A DNA stretch of 41,149 bases from Streptomyces sp. A0958. GTDB lineage: Bacteria > Actinomycetota > Actinomycetes > Streptomycetales > Streptomycetaceae. Within the stretch, counting starts at the first letter, position 1. The number at the start of each line of letters is the position of its first letter. The stretch lies in contig NZ_SSBK01000048.1 in the NCBI RefSeq assembly GCF_004795035.1, forward strand, positions 1 through 41,149, written 5' to 3'. Below, in pieces: positions 29,869 to 37,662 of the stretch. The position numbers were made by a program, and so were the translations under genes. The notes beneath the pieces are model-generated. The model saw nothing but the letters and a program-made list of their open reading frames with translations, made no database searches and was not told the DNA's origin.

Positions 29869-30291
29869 TCAGCCGGCTGCCAACTGGGTGAAGCGGAGGC
29901 GGTTGCCGAACGGGTCGCGCAGGCCGCAGTCCGTTCCGTAGGGGCGCTCGGTGGGCTCCTCGGTGAACTCGACGCCCTGGGCGAGCAGCGTCTCGTACGT
30001 CTTGCGGCAGTCGTCCGTGGTGAGGATGAGCCATCCGCCCATCGCCCCCTTGGTCACGAGGTCGCGTACCTGCGCCGCGGTCTCCTCGGACATCGCCGGC
30101 GGGCCCGGCTTCTCCAGGAGTACCTGGTGCTCCGGGTGGCCGGGGACGTTCACGGTGAGCCAGCGCATGGGGCCCATGTCGACGTCGGCGGCGACCTCGA
30201 GTCCGAGCTTGCCGACGTAGAAGTCGAGGGCTTCGTCCTGGTCCAGAACGTAGATCTGTGTGTGCGTGATGGCGTTGAACATGACGTTCAC
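29869..30291 (-). CDS. VOC (glyoxalase/bleomycin-resistance-like) protein
   Basis: A 140-residue vicinal-oxygen-chelate protein with the paired beta-alpha-beta-beta-beta layout: ITHTQIYVLDQDEALDFYVGKLGLEVAADVDMG, RWLTVNVPGHPEHQVLLEKPG, then GGWLILTTDDCRKTYETLLAQGVEFTEEPTERPYGTDCGLRDPFGNRLRFTQ. Candidate metal ligands include the His in THTQIYV and the conserved position in LRDPFGN. These proteins act as metal-dependent lyases, dioxygenases or binding proteins. GTG 30291 is used; ATG 30282 is close by. It is downstream of the AraC regulator gene by 39 bases on the same strand, a common actinobacterial pair in which the regulator controls the VOC gene. Confidence 0.88.
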   Translation of the reverse strand: MNVMFNAITHTQIYVLDQDEALDFYVGKLGLEVAADVDMGPMRWLTVNVPGHPEHQVLLEKPGPPAMSEETAAQVRDLVTKGAMGGWLILTTDDCRKTYETLLAQGVEFTEEPTERPYGTDCGLRDPFGNRLRFTQLAAG

Positions 30292-30330
30292 GCTACGGGG
30301 GAAGAGGTGCGAAAACTTATCCGGAACTGC

Positions 30331-30726
30331 TCAGTCGGCGCTGGGCCGGCTCCACGCCATCGTGAAGCAGGTGGGCACGCCTCGGGCGGGCGCTTCCTTG
30401 CGGTAGGCCCGGGGTGCCCGGCCCACGATGGCGCGGAACGTCCGGCTGAAGGTGCCCGTACTGCCGAAGCCGACCTCGAAGCAGATGTCCGTCACGCTGC
30501 GGCCGGTCTCCCGCAGCAGGAACATCGCCCGCTCGATCCGGCGCCGCTGCAGATAGTGGTGCGGCGTCTCGCCGAACGTGGCGCGGAAGGTGCGCGAGAA
30601 GTGCGCCGGTGACACATGGGCGATGCGGGCGAGCGCGGGCACGTCCAGCGGCTGGGCGTACGCCCGGTCCATCGCGTCCTTGGCCCGCAGCATGCGGCGA
30701 TTGGACTCCTCCGTGGCGCGGCTCAC
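30331..30726 (-). CDS. AraC-family transcriptional regulator
   Basis: A 131-residue regulator made almost wholly of the two AraC helix-turn-helix motifs: LDVPALARIAHVSPAHFSRTFRATFGETPHHYLQRRRIERAMFLL and SVTDICFEVGFGSTGTFSRTFRAIVGRAPRAYRKE. GTG 30726 is preferred; a longer frame to 30843 adds non-conserved residues. The protein lacks a ligand-binding N-terminal domain, so it may act alone as a small MarA/SoxS-like regulator. It is in an operon with the VOC gene downstream and divergent from the DUF402 gene, whose start is 110 bp away, so one intergenic region may serve both. Confidence 0.88.
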   Translation of the reverse strand: MSRATEESNRRMLRAKDAMDRAYAQPLDVPALARIAHVSPAHFSRTFRATFGETPHHYLQRRRIERAMFLLRETGRSVTDICFEVGFGSTGTFSRTFRAIVGRAPRAYRKEAPARGVPTCFTMAWSRPSAD

Positions 30727-30835
30727 CCGGCCATCAGACCACGTCCCGGCGCGCCCGCGCACCGCCCCAGCGGCGTACTCGCGCGAGGTGCCCGGATACG
30801 TGTTCGGAGACGTGTCCGGAGACCGGCCGACGGGC

Positions 30836-31537
30836 ATGATCAATTACATGAAAAAGGACAAGAGGGGCAGCGCGAGCGACGGCCAAGGGCAGATCCTGCA
30901 CTGGAACTTCTTCATAGGCGGCCATCTGAGCGCCTCCGTACCCGTGCGTCTCGTCGAACGCACGGAAGCCGGTCAGCTGGTGTGGATGGAGTCGGGCACA
31001 CCGATGTGGCACACCGCCCTCCCACGCGGCGTCACCCACTTGCGGGACCTAGACCCGAACGAGCGTCCGGCCGGGGGCTTCCCCGTCGTCGCGGGCCGCT
31101 GGCCGATGGGCGACGCGCTCTTCTACCAGCCGACGGGGGCCGCACACTCGGTGCTGTGGCTCTTCGGCCGCAGACACACGTTTCGCGGCTGGTACGTGAA
31201 TCTCGAACGCCGCGTGCACCACGGCGACGACATCGACATCACGGACCACGAACTGGACATCAACGTGGCGCCGGACCGGACCTGGAGGTGGAAGGACGAG
31301 CAGTCCTTCGCGGAGAAGACCGGCCACCCCGCGTACTGGACGGCCGAGGAAGCCGTCGCCATCCGGTCCGAAGGAGCGACGGTCGCACAGCTCGCCGAGG
31401 CCGGAACCTTTCCCTTCGACGGCTCCTGGTGCGATTTCCGGCCACCCTCGTGGTGGAAGACCCCGTCCCGCCCACCGAACCCCCGCCACCCGCTCCTGCG
31501 CCCGCTGGATGAACCCGCCTCACGCCCCATGCCCTGA
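30836..31537 (+). CDS. DUF402 domain protein
   Basis: A 233-residue soluble protein with the DUF402 (FomD-like) core. The barrel is visible in LFYQPTGAAHSVLWLFGRRHTFRGWYVNLERRVHHGDDIDITDHELDINVAPDRTWRWKDEQSF, containing the conserved WYVNLE and the acidic DxTDHELD motif that binds divalent metal in FomD and related nucleoside tri- and diphosphatases. The C-terminus is helical and ends in WCDFRPPSWW. DUF402 proteins hydrolyse nucleotide or CMP-activated substrates in several cases, so a phosphohydrolase role is a fair inference. ATG 30836 and ATG 30848 are both possible starts. It is followed by a 278-bp region carrying the promoter of the T4SS-like operon. Confidence 0.85.
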   Translation: MINYMKKDKRGSASDGQGQILHWNFFIGGHLSASVPVRLVERTEAGQLVWMESGTPMWHTALPRGVTHLRDLDPNERPAGGFPVVAGRWPMGDALFYQPTGAAHSVLWLFGRRHTFRGWYVNLERRVHHGDDIDITDHELDINVAPDRTWRWKDEQSFAEKTGHPAYWTAEEAVAIRSEGATVAQLAEAGTFPFDGSWCDFRPPSWWKTPSRPPNPRHPLLRPLDEPASRPMP

Positions 31538-31601
31538 GCAGCGCGGTCGGACACCGCGAGAGATCCCGGCCAGGGTGGCCTGATGACGATCATTGCTCGA
31601 C

Positions 31602-31628
31602 GTCACTCTCCGTGATACACAGAGTGAC
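31602..31628. promoter_or_regulatory. Inverted repeat upstream of the T4SS-like operon (possible operator)
   Basis: GTCACTCT (31602-31609) and AGAGTGAC (31621-31628) form a perfect 8-bp inverted repeat with an 11-base spacer. It lies about 190 bp upstream of the first gene of the operon, in a locally A/T-richer stretch; the surrounding sequence includes TTGCTC and GATACA hexamer-like words 15 bp apart. It could be an operator, or a short terminator of the DUF402 gene. The rest of the 31538-31815 gap shows no gene. Confidence 0.45.
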
Positions 31629-31815
31629 CATACGTATTTCGCCCACACACCGATTCGATCCGCAGGTCAGGGCGGCCAGACCGGTCAAATGTGCGAGATC
31701 CGGGTAAAGAGAGCCGTCAAGCCGTCGTACGAAAGCAGTTTCATCAGCGAAGATAGAGGGTGACCCGTGCCGTGCGGTGCGGGCGCCGAACTACCCAACA
31801 GGGGCGGTGACTTAC

Positions 31816-32124
31816 ATGATCCTGGCAGCGGAAAAGGGCGACATCACCACCATCATCGGCGGAATCGCCCCGAACTGGGGGCCGTTCGGGACCCTGGGCA
31901 ACGAGGCCCGCGTAATGATCGAGGTGGTGATGGCGATCGCCATCCTGCTGTGCCTCGGCATCGCGGTCTGGGGAGCGGCCAAGCAGCGGATCGGCGCGAC
32001 GGCTCTGCGTGACACGTTCAGCGCGGAACAGGGCAAGGGGCTGATCGTGGCCGGCCTGACCGGTGTGTTCATCATCGGATCGCTCGGGACCCTGTTCACC
32101 ATTGTCTACGGGATGGCTGTCTGA
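31816..32124 (+). CDS. Small two-helix membrane protein (VirB2/TrbC pilin-like) of the T4SS-like operon
   Basis: A 102-residue protein with two hydrophobic helices (residues about 33-54, VMIEVVMAIAILLCLGIAVWG, and 76-98, LIVAGLTGVFIIGSLGTLFTIV) separated by a short basic loop KQRIGATALRDTFSAEQGKG. Size and layout fit pilin-like VirB2/TrbC subunits or the small membrane proteins that open actinobacterial conjugation operons. ATG 31816 has a GGTGA-like site six bases upstream; GTG 31807 and ATG 31777 in the same frame are alternatives. It heads a co-directional series of six genes. There is no cleavable signal peptide by eye. The pilin call is from position and topology. Confidence 0.72.
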   Translation: MILAAEKGDITTIIGGIAPNWGPFGTLGNEARVMIEVVMAIAILLCLGIAVWGAAKQRIGATALRDTFSAEQGKGLIVAGLTGVFIIGSLGTLFTIVYGMAV

Positions 32125-32306
32125 CCGGCCGTCATCCCACGCCCCGGGGCCGTCCCGCCCCACCCCTCCCATCCGTCCGTCGTGCCCACCGGCAGAGGTT
32201 GCGTCTCCCTGATGTCGAGTCACCACACCGCGTCCGCGCGGAGAGCAGCACGGCTACCGTCGTACTACGACGCGATTCGAGCAATGGTTGAGGGGGCGTA
32301 CGCGGC

Positions 32307-33176
32307 ATGAGCCTCGGCGACGAGAACGGCTACGGCAACGACGCGGGACGCGGCGACGCCTACAGCACCATCGGCGGCACGCGCCAGACCCGCACCCGCC
32401 TCCCCGACGGCCCGGCCGGCGACACCTACGGCCCCCGCCGCCCGCCGCGCAGCTCCCGCTCCCTCATCACGGTCGTCGGCGTGGTGGTCCTGCTGCTGGG
32501 CGCCATCGCCTTCGCGAACATGGGCGGAGGCGACAGCGGCAACGGCGGCACGTCCGGAGGCAGCGCCAACAACAAGACCGGCGCCGCCCCGACCGCAGCC
32601 ACGGGCACCAAGCCGGTGACGGGCAAGAACGGCACGATCCCCTCAGGCTTCGCGCACGACGAACAGGGGGCGGAGAGCGCGGCGGCGAACTACGCGGTGG
32701 CGCTGGGCTCCGCCGGAATGTTCGACAAGGACCAGCGACGCGCCATCGCGGGCGCGGTCTACGCGCCAGCGGTCGCCGCTGCCCGCCAGGGCGCACTGGA
32801 CAAGGTCTACTCCGACGCCGACTTCCTCGCGAACATCGGCTTGAGCCCTAATGGGACCGCACCTGCCGGACAGGCATTCATCTCACGCTCCAACCCTGTC
32901 GGCACCAAGGTCGTGAAGTTCAACGGTGACACGGCCAGCATCGCAGTCTGGTACTCGGCTCTGTTCGGCCTGGCCGGAGACGGCTCGAAAAACCCCGTCT
33001 CCGAAAGCTGGTTCACCAACACCTTCGACCTCGAGTGGACCAACGGAGACTGGAAGGTCACCGACTTCACACAGAAGGACGGCCCGGCCCCAGTAGGCCG
33101 GGACCAGGCTGCCGCCTCTGCTGAGGAGATGGCCGACGCGGTCGAACAGTACGGAGGGTTTACGTATGCCCGGTAG
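32307..33176 (+). CDS. Single-pass membrane protein, VirB8/TcpC-like
   Basis: A 289-residue protein with a cytoplasmic, Arg/Pro-rich N-terminus (residues 1-50), one membrane segment at 52-71 (SLITVVGVVVLLLGAIAFA), a Gly/Ser/Thr linker, and an extracytoplasmic domain of about 190 residues (SAAANYAVALGSAGMFDKDQRRAIAGAVYAP through VSESWFTNTFDLEWTNGDWKVTDFTQKDGP). This is the topology of VirB8 and TcpC, NTF2-like assembly factors of type IV systems. The ATG has GAGGGGGCG ahead of it. The stop overlaps the VirB6-like gene by 11 bases. Sequence similarity to VirB8 itself cannot be judged by eye, so the call rests on fold-like pattern and operon place. Confidence 0.75.
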   Translation: MSLGDENGYGNDAGRGDAYSTIGGTRQTRTRLPDGPAGDTYGPRRPPRSSRSLITVVGVVVLLLGAIAFANMGGGDSGNGGTSGGSANNKTGAAPTAATGTKPVTGKNGTIPSGFAHDEQGAESAAANYAVALGSAGMFDKDQRRAIAGAVYAPAVAAARQGALDKVYSDADFLANIGLSPNGTAPAGQAFISRSNPVGTKVVKFNGDTASIAVWYSALFGLAGDGSKNPVSESWFTNTFDLEWTNGDWKVTDFTQKDGPAPVGRDQAAASAEEMADAVEQYGGFTYAR

Positions 33177-34536
33177 TCATCGCACCCGTGCCCTCTCGTT
33201 GACAGCACTTGCGAGCTCCGTACAGATCTTCCTGGTCCTGACATCCACTCGCACTTTTGCCGCGCCGTCACCGACCCCGACTCCCAGCGGGAACAACAAC
33301 GCCTGCGACCTCATTCGCGGCCCCGCCAAGGACTACTGCGAAGGCGGCAGCGCCAACGCGCCCAAGTCCACCCCGCCCTCCAGCACCGACCCCGCTCTCG
33401 ACCCGCTCACCTCCCTCGGCCGGGGCTGCGCCGACGCCGCCGCGTGGATCGTGGGCAAGCTCAGCGACGCAGTCAAAAGCACCGCCAACGTCGACTTCAC
33501 GAACACCCGCTTCCTCCAGCAGTACGCAATCGTCTTCGCCGCCTCCACCGTCCTGACGCTCGTCCTGTGGCTCCTCGCCGTCGCCAAGCGCGCGATCCGC
33601 GGCGTGCCGCTCACCACCGCGATCTCCGAGGCCATCGGCTTCCTCTGGCTCACCGTCCTCGCCTCCGCGTTCACTCCGCTGATCCTCTACACGATCGTCT
33701 CCGCGACCGACGGCGTCACCGACGTGATCGCCTCGTCCTCCGGCGGGCAGACCGACGTCTTCTTCGGCTCCTTCGCCGAGGCTCTCAAGAAGGACTCCGA
33801 CATCGGCGGCGGCCCGATCATGCTCATCGTCGTCTCGCTCGTGTCGATCCTCGCCGCCGGCATCCTCTGGCTGGAGCTCGTCATCCGCGCCGCCCTGCTC
33901 TACGTCGGCGCCCTCCTGGGAACCGCCGTGTACGCGGGGCTCGTCGACAAGAACATGTGGGGCCACGTACGCCGCTGGGCGGGCATCATGGTCGCGGTGA
34001 TCATGGTCAAACCCGTCATCGTCGTCGTCCTCGGCCTGGCCGGCGCCCTGTCCTCGGACGACGGCCCCGACGCGTTCTCCGCCGTGGTCTCCGGCCTCGC
34101 CATCATCCTGCTGGCCATCTTCGCCTCCGGGATGATCTACCGCTTCGTCCCCGGCTTCGGCGACGAGATCCAGGGCGCCCGCACCAACCGCAAGCAGGCC
34201 ACCGACGGCTCCCAGGCCGCCGCCATGATCAGCTCCCCCGCCGCGCTCGTCTCCCAGGGCATCAAGACCCACAGCAGCCGCGGCGGCCAGAACGGCGGCG
34301 ACACCAGCAGCGGCGGCGGCCGGCCCGCCAACCCGGTCAGCGGCGGAGTCGCCGCCCACAGCTCCCGTAACCCCGGGAGCGGGGTCGGCGGCGGATCTGT
34401 CCCCTCCGCCGCACCTCCGCCCCGCAGCGGTTCGGGCCCCACCTCCGGCACCCCGCACAGCAGCCGCGGCTCACGCGGCGGTCCGGGCAGTCCAGGCAGC
34501 ACAGGTAACAACCGCACAGGAGGTGGCGGGCGTTGA
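33166..34536 (+). CDS. Polytopic membrane protein, VirB6/TrbL-like
   Basis: A 456-residue protein with a signal peptide (residues 1-32, LTALASSVQIFLVLTSTRTFA), a Cys-containing segment NACDLIRGPAKDYCEGG, then five or more membrane segments from about 128 to 345 (YAIVFAASTVLTLVLWLLAVA, FLWLTVLASAFTPLILYTIV, LIVVSLVSILAAGILWLELV, IRAALLYVGALLGTAVYAGL, MVAVIMVKPVIVVVLGLAG, GLAIILLAIFASGMIYRF). A Ser/Gly-rich cytoplasmic tail of about 100 residues follows. This is the VirB6/TrbL channel layout of actinobacterial type IV systems. GGAGGG lies eight bases ahead of ATG 33166, which overlaps the preceding gene. The stop overlaps the next start (TTGA). Confidence 0.82.
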   Translation: MPGSHRTRALSLTALASSVQIFLVLTSTRTFAAPSPTPTPSGNNNACDLIRGPAKDYCEGGSANAPKSTPPSSTDPALDPLTSLGRGCADAAAWIVGKLSDAVKSTANVDFTNTRFLQQYAIVFAASTVLTLVLWLLAVAKRAIRGVPLTTAISEAIGFLWLTVLASAFTPLILYTIVSATDGVTDVIASSSGGQTDVFFGSFAEALKKDSDIGGGPIMLIVVSLVSILAAGILWLELVIRAALLYVGALLGTAVYAGLVDKNMWGHVRRWAGIMVAVIMVKPVIVVVLGLAGALSSDDGPDAFSAVVSGLAIILLAIFASGMIYRFVPGFGDEIQGARTNRKQATDGSQAAAMISSPAALVSQGIKTHSSRGGQNGGDTSSGGGRPANPVSGGVAAHSSRNPGSGVGGGSVPSAAPPPRSGSGPTSGTPHSSRGSRGGPGSPGSTGNNRTGGGGR

Positions 34537-36083
34537 GCACTCAGTCCCATCCGATCACGCCCCGCCGTACGTATCTCATCGGCCGCGCCCGGCCGAACGC
34601 GATCGTCGGCAAGAACCGCGAGACGGGCGAGATCGCCCTGATCATCGCCGGCGCGTTCCTCGGCATGATGAGCGGCCTGCTCGTCCCGGTCCTCTCCCTG
34701 CGCATCGTGCTGCTCACCGGCTTCCCGCTGCTCGCCCTGGCCGTCGTCTACGTCCCGTACAAGCACCGGACCTTCTACAAGTGGTTCGAGATCAACCGCA
34801 GCTACAAGCGCTCCCTGCGCCGCGGCACCACCTACCGCTCCCCCGCCATGGAGGCGGGCACCCGCGCCGACGGGCGTGAGGTCGAGATCGGGCCGCCCCC
34901 CGGCATCGGCCGGATCAACTGGATGGCCGCCCCCTTCGGCCCGGACGAGATCGCGGTCCTGCTGCACGCCGACCGGCGCACCGTCACCGCAGCCATCGAG
35001 ATCGAGGGCCCCGGCGTCGGGCTGCGCGACAGTGAGGACCAGGAAGCGCTCGTCGACCGGTTCGGCACCCTGCTCAAGCACGTCGCCAACGGGGACGGCT
35101 TCGTCACGCGCCTCCAGATGCTGGCCCGTACGCTCCCCGCCGACCCCGACGCCCACGCCAAGGACGTCGCCCAGCGCGGCGACCACACGTCCCCGCGCTG
35201 GCTGCAGGACTCCTACGACCAGCTCCAGTCCATGGTCTCCACCTCCAGCGAACAGCACCGCGCGTACCTCGTCGCCTGCATGCACTTCACCCGCGAGCTC
35301 GCCGCCGAGGCCAACGCCATGGCCCGCGCCGCCCGCCCGCATGCCGGCCGCAAGCTCGACCGGGACGCCGGGCTGGCCGTCGTCATGGCGCGCGAGCTCA
35401 CCGACATCTGCGCCCGCCTCGCCGAGGCCGACATCCGGGTCCGCCAGCCCCTCGGCCAGAGCCGGCTGGCCTCCCTCGTGCACTCCATGTACGACCCCGA
35501 CCACCCCATCGACCACATCCAGGCCATGACCAAGCGCAACGCCTGGCCGGCCGAACTGGACGCGGTCGAGCCGACGTTCCTCCAGGCCAAGACCCGCGAG
35601 TCCTCCACCCGCGCCCCCTGGTGCCACTCCACGGCCTGGGTGAAGGAGTGGCCGATGACGCCCGTCGGCGTCAACTTCCTCGCCCCGCTCCTCGTCCACA
35701 CCCCCGACGTGATCCGTACGGTCGCCGTCTGCATGGACCTCGAACCCACCGAGCTCGCCATCGAGCGGATGCTCACCGAGAAGACCAACGACGACGCCGA
35801 GGCCAGCCGCCAGGCCAAGATGAACCGGACCGTCGACCCCCGCGACATCGCCGCCCACGGCCGGCTCGACCAACGGGGTGAAGATCTCGCCAGCGGCGCC
35901 GCCGGGGTCAACCTCGTGGGGTACATCACCGTGTCGTCGCGTTCCCCCGAAGCCCTCGCACGCGACAAGCGGACGATCCGGGCCTCGGCCGGAAAGTCGT
36001 ACCTGAAGCTGGAGTGGTGCGACCGCGAGCACCACCGCGCCTTCGTGAACACCCTGCCGTTCGCCACCGGCATCCGCCGCTAG
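34533..36083 (+). CDS. SCO6880-family protein (VirB3/VirB4-N-like component)
   Basis: A 516-residue protein of the SCO6880 family. Two membrane helices (residues 33-52 and 56-76) follow the opening HPITPRRTYLIGRARPNAIVGKNRETGEIALII, and the rest is cytoplasmic (TTYRSPAMEAGTRADGREVE, then the long domain from GRINWMAAPFGPDEIAVLLHADRRTVTAAIEIEG to REHHRAFVNTLPFATGIRR). The VirB3/PrgI-like start and the VirB4 N-domain-like remainder fit a helper of the next gene's ATPase. It has no Walker motif. It begins with TTG at 34533, overlapping the previous stop, with GGAGGTGG suitably placed. Such genes occur in actinobacterial conjugative elements and in chromosomal loci of the same type. Confidence 0.85.
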   Translation: MSTQSHPITPRRTYLIGRARPNAIVGKNRETGEIALIIAGAFLGMMSGLLVPVLSLRIVLLTGFPLLALAVVYVPYKHRTFYKWFEINRSYKRSLRRGTTYRSPAMEAGTRADGREVEIGPPPGIGRINWMAAPFGPDEIAVLLHADRRTVTAAIEIEGPGVGLRDSEDQEALVDRFGTLLKHVANGDGFVTRLQMLARTLPADPDAHAKDVAQRGDHTSPRWLQDSYDQLQSMVSTSSEQHRAYLVACMHFTRELAAEANAMARAARPHAGRKLDRDAGLAVVMARELTDICARLAEADIRVRQPLGQSRLASLVHSMYDPDHPIDHIQAMTKRNAWPAELDAVEPTFLQAKTRESSTRAPWCHSTAWVKEWPMTPVGVNFLAPLLVHTPDVIRTVAVCMDLEPTELAIERMLTEKTNDDAEASRQAKMNRTVDPRDIAAHGRLDQRGEDLASGAAGVNLVGYITVSSRSPEALARDKRTIRASAGKSYLKLEWCDREHHRAFVNTLPFATGIRR

Positions 36084-36090
36084 CCCCCGC

Positions 36091-36222
36091 ACCAGCACCA
36101 GCACCAGCACACAGAACACCAAGCACACCAAGCACACCAAGCACACCAAGCACACCAAGCACCGAGCGCCAAGCACACCGAGCACCGAGCACCGAGCACC
36201 GAGCACCGAGAGAGACGAGACG
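36091..36222 (+). repeat. C/A-rich microsatellite spacer before the VirB4-like gene
   Basis: The 159-bp gap between the SCO6880-family and VirB4-like genes is mostly short tandem repeats: CACCAG-type hexamers from about 36091, four and a half copies of AAGCACACC from 36121, and four copies of GAGCACC from 36180. The plus strand has very few T bases, so the message here should be unstructured. A strong AAAGGGAGG ribosome-binding site closes the spacer ahead of ATG 36243. Confidence 0.85.
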
Positions 36223-36242
36223 AAAGGGAGGTCGGTCACGCC

Positions 36243-37661
36243 ATGCGAGATCCGCTGTCCGCGTTGTCGGACGCCTTTACCGCCTTCCTCTTCGGGAAGG
36301 TGGAGACGACCCGGCTGCCCGTCCGGACCTCGACCGGACAGGCCCAGGCGGTCTACCTGCCCACCGCCGCCCCCGGCCTCGGCGACTCCGGCGTGATCAT
36401 CGGCCGCGAGGTGTACTCCGGCAAGGGCTACATCTACGATCCCTTCCAGCTCTACGGGCAGCAGCTCCCCGCCCCGCACTGGCTGGTCCTCGGCGAGTCC
36501 GGGAACGGCAAGTCCGCGCTGGAGAAGACGTACGTGCTGCGCCAGCTCCGCTTCCGCGACCGCCAGGTCGTCGTCCTGGACGCCCAGGGCGAGGACGGCG
36601 TCGGCGAGTGGAACCTCATCGCACAGGAGCTCGGCCTCACCCCCATCCGCCTCGACCCCACCTCCGCCCTCAACGGCGGCATCCGGCTCAACCCGCTCGA
36701 CCCGGCGATCACCACGACCGGCCAGCTCGCCCTGCTGCGCACCATCATCGAAGTCGCCATGGGCCACGGCCTCGACGAGCGCTCCGGCTTCGCGCTCAAG
36801 GTCGCACACGCCTACGTGAACGAGACGACGACCGACCGCCAGCCCGTGCTGACGGACATCGTCGAACAGCTCCGCCACCCCGAACCGGAATCGGCCCGGG
36901 CGATGAACGTCGACATAGACGACGTACGCGCCTGGGGCCTGGACGTCGCGCTCGTCCTGGACCGGCTCGTCGACGGCGACCTGCGCGGCATGTTCGACGG
37001 CCCGACGTCCTTCGGTATCGACCTGGACGCCCCGCTGATCGTCTTCGACCTCTCGCACATCGACCGCAACTCGATCGCCATGCCGATCCTGATGGCGATC
37101 GTCGGCGTCTGGCTGGAACACACCTGGATCAGGCCCGACCGCAAGAAGCGCATCTTCCTGGTCGAAGAGGCCTGGCACATCATCAACTCGCCTTTCGTCG
37201 CACAGCTCTTCCAGCGCCTGCTGAAGTTCGGCCGACGGCTCGGTCTCTCGTTCGTCGCCGTCGTCCACCACCTCAGCGACGTGGTCGACGGCGCCGCGGC
37301 ACGGGAAGCGGCGGCCATCCTGAAGATGGCGTCGACGCGCACGATCTACGCCCAGAAGGCCGACGAGGCGAGAGCCACCGGCCGGGTGATCGGGCTGCCC
37401 CGCTGGGCGGTCGAGATCATCCCCACGCTCACCCCCGGCATCGCGGTCTGGGACGTCAACGGCAACGTACAGGTCGTCAAACACCTGATCACCGAGGCCG
37501 AACGCCCCCTCGTCTTCACCGACCGCGCCATGACCGAGTCGTCCACGAGCGACCTGCTCCCGGACGACGTACGGGCCGCCGACCTCGAAGCAGAGCAACG
37601 CGCGGCCAGGATCGAGAACCAGCAACGGCTGAACGAGTCGTCCGAGTCAACGGTGGCATGA
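36243..37661 (+). CDS. VirB4/TraC-like ATPase of the T4SS-like operon
   Basis: A 472-residue ATPase that would power substrate transfer or pilus assembly at the membrane. Walker A is GESGNGKSA (residues 84-92), Walker B-like IFLVEEAWHII (near 304-314), then the arginine-finger region FGRRLGLSFVAVVHHLSDVV and IGLPRWAVEIIPTLTPGIAVWDVNG near the end, as in VirB4/TrbE/ConE proteins. The family's N-terminal domain is missing: typical VirB4 is near 800 residues. The preceding SCO6880-family gene could supply it. A strong ribosome-binding site precedes the ATG after the repeat spacer. The next gene starts two bases after the stop. Confidence 0.9.
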   Translation: MRDPLSALSDAFTAFLFGKVETTRLPVRTSTGQAQAVYLPTAAPGLGDSGVIIGREVYSGKGYIYDPFQLYGQQLPAPHWLVLGESGNGKSALEKTYVLRQLRFRDRQVVVLDAQGEDGVGEWNLIAQELGLTPIRLDPTSALNGGIRLNPLDPAITTTGQLALLRTIIEVAMGHGLDERSGFALKVAHAYVNETTTDRQPVLTDIVEQLRHPEPESARAMNVDIDDVRAWGLDVALVLDRLVDGDLRGMFDGPTSFGIDLDAPLIVFDLSHIDRNSIAMPILMAIVGVWLEHTWIRPDRKKRIFLVEEAWHIINSPFVAQLFQRLLKFGRRLGLSFVAVVHHLSDVVDGAAAREAAAILKMASTRTIYAQKADEARATGRVIGLPRWAVEIIPTLTPGIAVWDVNGNVQVVKHLITEAERPLVFTDRAMTESSTSDLLPDDVRAADLEAEQRAARIENQQRLNESSESTVA

Positions 37662-37662
37662 C

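Noticed and set aside
36084..36242. CRISPR array
   Set aside because: The repeats are adjoining 6-9 bp units without spacers, so they are microsatellites.
34137..37625. A minus-strand open frame of more than 1100 codons opposite the T4SS-like operon
   Set aside because: It is the antisense of three genes with clear motifs; its sequence is Gly/Arg/Val-rich low-complexity text typical of shadows in high-G+C DNA.
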